DNA of 37,989 nucleotides from Streptomyces sp. 130 (lineage in GTDB: Bacteria; Actinomycetota; Actinomycetes; Streptomycetales; Streptomycetaceae). Where the stretch lies: contig NZ_VJNO01000054.1 of NCBI RefSeq assembly GCF_007096885.1, forward strand, positions 1-37,989, given 5' to 3'. Every line of letters begins with the position of its first letter. Positions within the stretch are counted from its first letter, which is position 1. The notes beneath the pieces are model-generated. The model was given only the letters and a program-made list of their open reading frames with translations. It searched no databases and was not told the DNA's origin. This document shows, piece by piece, positions 33,937 through 37,989 of the stretch. The position numbers were made by a program, and so were the translations under genes.

Positions 33937-35406
33937 ATGAACGACCAGATTCACTCCGGCGGCTCGGACCACGAGCACGGAGAGCTTGGCGATGCCGAGT
34001 ACGCGGAGTTCATGGAGCTCGCCGCGCAGGAGGGGTTCGACCCGGAGGAGGTCGAGGGCGCACTGGACGAGGCCGGTCACGGACCGCTCCCCGTCCTGGC
34101 CGTCGTCGGCCGGCCCAATGTCGGCAAGTCGACCCTGGTGAACCGGATCATCGGCCGCCGCGAGGCCGTCGTCCAGGACAAGCCGGGCGTCACCCGCGAC
34201 CGCGTCACCTACGAGGCCGAGTGGGCCGGGCGCCGCTTCAAGGTCGTGGACACCGGCGGCTGGGAGCAGGACGTCCTCGGCCTGGACGCCTCCGTCGCCG
34301 CCCAGGCGGAGTACGCGATCGAGACGGCCGACGCGGTCGTCTTCGTCGTGGACTCCACCGTCGGGGCCACCGACACCGACGAGGCCGTCGTCAAGCTGCT
34401 GCGCCGGGCCGGCAAGCCCGTCGTGCTCTGCGCCAACAAGGTCGACGGGCAGAGCGGTGAGGCGGACGCCACCGCCCTGTGGTCGCTCGGCCTCGGCGAG
34501 CCGCACCCGGTCTCCTCGCTGCACGGCCGCGGCACCGGCGACATGCTCGACGCCGTCCTGGAGGCCCTGCCCGAGGCCCCGCCGCAGTCCTTCGGCACGG
34601 CGCCCGGCGGGCCGCGCCGCATCGCGCTCATCGGCCGCCCGAACGTCGGCAAGTCCTCGCTGCTGAACAAGGTGGCCAACGAGGAACGCGTCGTCGTCAA
34701 CGAGCTGGCGGGCACCACCCGTGACCCGGTGGACGAGCTCATCGAGCTGGGCGGCGTCACCTGGAAGTTCATCGACACCGCCGGCATCCGCCGCCGCGTC
34801 CACCTCCAGGAGGGCGCGGACTACTACGCCTCGCTGCGCACCGCCGCCGCCCTGGAGAAGGCCGAGGTCGCGGTCATCCTGATCGACTCCAGCGAGACGA
34901 TCAGCGTCCAGGACCAGCGCATCGTGACCATGGCCGTGGAGGCGGGCCGCGCCGTCGTGCTCGCCTTCAACAAGTGGGACACCCTGGACGAGGAGCGCCG
35001 CTACTACCTGGAGCGCGAGATCGAGACGGAGCTCGCGCAGGTCGCGTGGGCGCCCCGGGTCAACGTCTCGGCCCGCACCGGCCGCCACATGGAGAAGCTG
35101 GTCCCGGCGATCGAGACCGCGCTCGACGGCTGGGAGACCCGCGTCCCGACCGGCCGGCTCAACGCCTTCCTGGGCGAGATCGTCGCCGCCCACCCGCACC
35201 CGGTCCGGGGCGGCAAGCAGCCGCGCATCCTGTTCGGCACCCAGGCGGGCACCAAGCCGCCGCGCTTCGTCCTCTTCGCCTCCGGCTTCCTGGAGCACGG
35301 CTACCGGCGCTTCGTCGAGCGCCGCCTGCGCGAGGAGTTCGGCTTCGAGGGCACCCCGATCCACATCTCGGTCCGGGTCCGCGAGAAGCGGGGCCGCAAG
35401 AAGTAG
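33937..35406 (+). CDS. der: GTPase Der (EngA), ribosome assembly
   Basis: This 489-residue protein with two tandem GTPase domains helps mature the 50S subunit. The first G1 motif GRPNVGKS is at 58-65 with DTGG and NKVD later; the second GRPNVGKS begins near residue 234, with DTAG and NKWD; a C-terminal KH-like domain ends in a basic VREKRGRKK tail. A 50-residue acidic N-terminal extension precedes the core. ATG 33937 has GAGGA with 9-base spacing; the frame is open from GTG 33883, but that start lacks a Shine-Dalgarno element. Confidence 0.96.
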   Translation: MNDQIHSGGSDHEHGELGDAEYAEFMELAAQEGFDPEEVEGALDEAGHGPLPVLAVVGRPNVGKSTLVNRIIGRREAVVQDKPGVTRDRVTYEAEWAGRRFKVVDTGGWEQDVLGLDASVAAQAEYAIETADAVVFVVDSTVGATDTDEAVVKLLRRAGKPVVLCANKVDGQSGEADATALWSLGLGEPHPVSSLHGRGTGDMLDAVLEALPEAPPQSFGTAPGGPRRIALIGRPNVGKSSLLNKVANEERVVVNELAGTTRDPVDELIELGGVTWKFIDTAGIRRRVHLQEGADYYASLRTAAALEKAEVAVILIDSSETISVQDQRIVTMAVEAGRAVVLAFNKWDTLDEERRYYLEREIETELAQVAWAPRVNVSARTGRHMEKLVPAIETALDGWETRVPTGRLNAFLGEIVAAHPHPVRGGKQPRILFGTQAGTKPPRFVLFASGFLEHGYRRFVERRLREEFGFEGTPIHISVRVREKRGRKK

Positions 35407-35418
35407 CCCTACGCGGCA

Positions 35419-35453
35419 GCCCCGGAGCGCTCGGTCACCGAGCGCTCCGGGGC
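35419..35453. terminator. 17-bp perfect hairpin between convergent genes
   Basis: GCCCCGGAGCGCTCGGT (35419-35435) is exactly complementary to 35437-35453 around a single central base. It follows der by 12 bases and serves both der and the convergent hypothetical gene at 35473. Confidence 0.85.
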
Positions 35454-35472
35454 GGCCGCGTCGTACGGGGGG

Positions 35473-35952
35473 TCAGGCCTCCCGTGAGCCGGGCGGCAGG
35501 GCCGCGGGCCGGGAGCGCCCCGCGTGGCGGCCCACCCGCTGCCAGCCGCCGGGACTTCCGGCGCGGTTGCCCGTCCCGGAGCGGTCGCCCGCCGCCGCCA
35601 CCGCACCGCCGGGCGAGGAGTGGCCCGAGTGGCCGCGCAGCGGGGCGCGCGAGCCGAAGAGACCGAGGGCCTGGAGGCCCAGACTCTCCTCGCCGGTCCT
35701 GTCCCCCGGCAACGCCCGGAACGAGCGGCGGTACTCGGAGTACAGCGCGTCGTAGATCGGGGTGTGGGACGGGCCGCCCGAGGGGTCCTGCGCGGGACGC
35801 ATGGCAGGGATCGGGCTCGGACGCTGGTGGGAGGGGTCGTATGAGTGCACGTAGGTGCCAACGACCTGGTCCGCCGTCGGATGCGGGCTCGCCGCGGAAA
35901 CACCCGTCGGGCAGACAAGTGTTCGCTGCCGGCGCTCCGGATACGCGGTCAC
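35473..35952 (-). CDS. Streptomyces hypothetical protein, coupled to the gene at 35955
   Basis: I cannot assign a function to this 159-residue protein. Its core SHTPIYDALYSEYRRSFRAL (about residues 64-83) looks conserved; the rest is Gly/Ser/Pro/Arg-rich and probably disordered. GTG 35952 is chosen because it lies 2 bases after the TGA of the upstream gene with GGGA 8 bases before it, giving coupled translation. A later in-frame ATG at 35802 lacks a Shine-Dalgarno element. Another frame on the same strand is open here but has an improbable Arg/Pro/Thr composition. Confidence 0.65.
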   Translation of the reverse strand: MTAYPERRQRTLVCPTGVSAASPHPTADQVVGTYVHSYDPSHQRPSPIPAMRPAQDPSGGPSHTPIYDALYSEYRRSFRALPGDRTGEESLGLQALGLFGSRAPLRGHSGHSSPGGAVAAAGDRSGTGNRAGSPGGWQRVGRHAGRSRPAALPPGSREA

Positions 35953-35954
35953 GC

Positions 35955-36737
35955 TCAGGTCCCGGCCAGCGGCATGGCGGCGGCGACCAGCAGTCCGGCG
36001 GCCGACGCCTTCTCCAGCGCGTCGCGCAGCAGGTCCTCGCGGGGCTGCTGGCCGATCGAGCCCGCCGGGGCGGCGTAGACCAGCACGGTCTGCGACTTGT
36101 TGGCGGCGGTCCGCCAGCCCTCGGTGACCTGGAGCGGTGCGTGCGCCTGCCACCAGGCGACCGGGGTGCCGCCCCCCGTACCGGGCTGGAGCACGGCGTG
36201 CAGCTGGCCCATGGCGAGCAGGATCGACCAGCCGTGCAGCACCTCGGGCACCTGCTCCATGCGCTGGACCGGCTGGAAGCCCTGTTCCAGCAGGAGCTGG
36301 AGGAACTGGTCGCCGTCCCGGCCGTCCGTCCCGGGACGGGCGATCGCGCCGGTCGGCTCGACGACCAGGGCCGGGTGGAGCTCGTCGTCGATCAGGACGA
36401 GGCCGCTGGTGATGCCGAGGACGGCCTGCTCGGGGACGATCCGCTCCGGCTCCCCCTGGTCGCCGCCGGTGATGCTGCGGACGGCGCCCTGAAGCTGCTC
36501 CTCGGCGACCTGGACCACCTGCGAGGGGATGCAGCTGGCGTGCGCGAAGGCGAGCACGGCGGTCTCGTCGCCGACGAACAGCACCGTGCTGGTGCGCTCC
36601 TGCTCGGAGTCGCCGGGGGTGCGGCAGGAGGTGCAGTCGTAACTGCCCGGGGCGTTGTCGCCGACGAGCAGCCGGTCGGCTTCGGCGTCGCCGATCTCGG
36701 CGCGTACGTCCTCGCTGACGTCGAGCATGCGCGGCAC
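35955..36737 (-). CDS. Conserved hypothetical protein with CxxC motif
   Basis: This 260-residue soluble protein is not one I can name. Its N-terminal part reads VPRMLDVSEDVRAEIGD and then contains SYDCTSCRTPG (about residues 31-41), a CxxC pair that could bind metal or be redox active, and 'LFVGDETAVLAFAHASC'. Two similar-looking halves (VLGITSGLVLIDDELHPALVV and LLAMGQLHAVLQP) suggest a duplicated fold. GTG 36737 has GGAG with 6-base spacing; the open frame upstream lacks conserved character. It forms a coupled pair with the 35473 gene, both convergent on der. Confidence 0.8.
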   Translation of the reverse strand: MPRMLDVSEDVRAEIGDAEADRLLVGDNAPGSYDCTSCRTPGDSEQERTSTVLFVGDETAVLAFAHASCIPSQVVQVAEEQLQGAVRSITGGDQGEPERIVPEQAVLGITSGLVLIDDELHPALVVEPTGAIARPGTDGRDGDQFLQLLLEQGFQPVQRMEQVPEVLHGWSILLAMGQLHAVLQPGTGGGTPVAWWQAHAPLQVTEGWRTAANKSQTVLVYAAPAGSIGQQPREDLLRDALEKASAAGLLVAAAMPLAGT

Positions 36738-37369
36738 GGGTGGCTCCTCGAACTCGGTACGTGCGCCGGGCGGTTCCCGGCTCAGAGATGACAACGGGCG
36801 AGCCGCTGCCGGGGTCACGCCGGAAGCCGTACGGAATCGGGCCCGGACGCGCCGGAAGGGCGGGGGATCGGCCGACAAAGGCGGAGAAAGCCGCCGCCGG
36901 GACGGGTGTGGAGGGGCGGCCACGGGGTAGGCGCGCGATGCGGACGGCTGCCCGGCCGCGCGCCGGAATGCGCGCCACCGGGTTGTCCGCTATACGGTCC
37001 CGCGGCACCGGGCGGGCCCGTCCGATGGTATGCCTGCCGCCCCTCGGGGATAAGGGTGCAATAAGGGAGGGTGAATTACCGGCGAAGCCCGTCTTTGCGG
37101 CGCGTTTTCCCGGAGGGAATTCGGCCTCCCGCCCGCAGTGGAAATCCAGCCGGTTTTCCGTCTCCCGGGAGTCGGTCCCATGATCGTTCACCGGCCTGTG
37201 CGATTACTGTGCGTCCGGTTGTGAATCGCACGTTCGGGTGAAGGGGGCGGTGGGGACAGGTGTCGGGATCTTGTGACACAAGTGTGACCGGTGAGGGACA
37301 CGAGGATGCCGTGTGCCCGCCCGCGGCCCCCGCTACCGTCCGCGCGCCCGGGCGCCTACGGTGAGAGGT
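36738..37369. other. 632-base gap with repeats but no convincing gene
   Basis: The gap is less GC-rich than coding DNA. It contains ATAAGGG twice at 11-base spacing (37050-37056, 37061-37067), an inverted repeat GTGCGATT / AATCGCAC (37198-37205, 37224-37231) and the palindrome CTTGTG-A-CACAAG (37270-37282). A plus-strand open frame at 36740-37183 has poor codon use and no Shine-Dalgarno element and is not called. Promoters for the flanking divergent genes must lie here. Confidence 0.6.
37357..37362 (+). promoter_or_regulatory. Candidate -10 of leaderless I78 inhibitor gene
   Basis: TACGGT lies 7 bases before ATG 37370, suggesting transcription starts on the start codon. A nearby AGAGG is too close to the ATG to be a normal Shine-Dalgarno element. 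Confidence 0.4.
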
Positions 37370-37609
37370 ATGGCACCGATACCCACTCCTCCCGCCCAGC
37401 CCGACGACTCCACCGGCGCCTATGTGGGGCTCTCCTCGGAGTCCGCCGAGCGGCGGGCCCGGGAGCACGGCTGGTCCACGGTGCGGGCCCTGCCGCCGGG
37501 CACGGTCATCACCATGGAGTTCCAGGCGGACCGGATCAACTTCGAGGTCGACGGCGGCGTCGTCAGGCGCTGCTGGACCGGCGGAGCCGCCCGGAGCGGA
37601 TACGCGTGA
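37370..37609 (+). CDS. I78-family peptidase inhibitor-like small protein
   Basis: This 79-residue protein matches the I78 proteinase-inhibitor pattern: 'GLSSESAERRAREHGWSTVR' followed by PPGTVITMEFQADRINFEV and GGVVRRCWTG, where the N-F-x-V and terminal Gly segment form the reactive-loop region. No signal peptide is present, so it may act in the cytosol, and inhibition of a peptidase is not certain. ATG 37370 is favoured; the upstream open frame is Pro/Arg filler. It is followed by a hairpin terminator. Confidence 0.82.
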   Translation: MAPIPTPPAQPDDSTGAYVGLSSESAERRAREHGWSTVRALPPGTVITMEFQADRINFEVDGGVVRRCWTGGAARSGYA

Positions 37610-37611
37610 GG

Positions 37612-37637
37612 GGCCCCGACCACATCAGGTCGGGGCC
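37612..37637 (+). terminator. Hairpin after I78 gene
   Basis: GGCCCCGACC (37612-37621) pairs perfectly with GGTCGGGGCC (37628-37637) around ACATCA, beginning 3 bases after the stop codon. Confidence 0.75.

Positions 37638-37989
<352 letters not shown>

Noticed and set aside
35409..35918. 169-codon minus-strand open frame after der
   Set aside because: It runs through the der terminator hairpin, is very rich in Arg/Pro/Thr, and overlaps the more protein-like frame containing YDALYSEYRRSF.
36740..37183. 147-codon plus-strand open frame in the large gap
   Set aside because: No Shine-Dalgarno sequence, Arg/Gly/Pro-rich composition, no recognisable motif, and third positions not enriched in G/C as in neighbouring genes.
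37270..37292. CRP-like site (TGTGAC repeated around 37272 and 37283)
   Set aside because: The two TGTGA halves are direct, not inverted, repeats, so the CRP consensus is not met.

Overview
The window reads as core chromosome of a Streptomyces or a close relative. GC is very high, third codon positions are almost always G or C, GTG and TTG starts are frequent, and genes are packed with 4-base start/stop overlaps. Gene content and order follow an actinobacterial block also known from Mycobacterium: HAD phosphatase, small hypothetical, tlyA, nadK, recN, pyrG, NUDIX, then parA-like, scpA, scpB, rluB, cmk, der (the Rv1692-Rv1713 order, from memory). Poly-G and poly-C runs near both ends suggest this is a whole draft contig with damaged ends.

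Region 1 (1-5.6 kb): a DUF1015 gene diverges from a HAD-IIA phosphatase. A ferric-siderophore importer follows (two FecCD permeases and an ATPase, no binding protein), preceded by a recognisable iron box. Region 2 (5.6-12.1 kb): an SCP2-type protein diverges from a small hypothetical-tlyA-nadK-recN run, then a GT4 glycosyltransferase and a mercaptopyruvate-type sulfurtransferase. Region 3 (12.1-15.1 kb, minus strand): a GH15 glycosidase and an MFS exporter form an operon.

Region 4 (15.5-21.5 kb): pyrG, an ADP-ribose-type NUDIX hydrolase, a STAND-like NTPase with TPR-like repeats and an altered Walker A, and alanine dehydrogenase with a 42-bp perfect palindrome behind it. Region 5 (21.8-26.5 kb): a ParA-like ATPase overlaps a small protein with a ribbon-helix-helix-like C-terminus, followed by scpA-scpB-rluB. 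The ParA/RHH pair beside condensin genes is the best candidate here for an under-described system, a possible second segregation or chromosome-organising module.

Region 6 (26.5-30.8 kb): a tight operon pnuC-nadR-nrtR-ADP-ribosylglycohydrolase, with a 17-bp palindrome over its -10 that looks like the operator of the encoded regulator. It would take up nicotinamide riboside, rebuild NAD, sense its level and process ADP-ribose. A nucleotidyltransferase converges on it. Region 7 (30.9-35.4 kb): aroH-tyrA (tyrosine branch), then cmk-plsC-der, with a consensus DnaA box just upstream of cmk. Region 8 (35.4-38 kb): two coupled hypothetical genes converge on der, then a 632-base gap, an I78-type inhibitor gene and low-quality sequence.

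No tRNA, rRNA, CRISPR array, insertion sequence or prophage gene was seen. All family calls come from reading motifs, with no database search.
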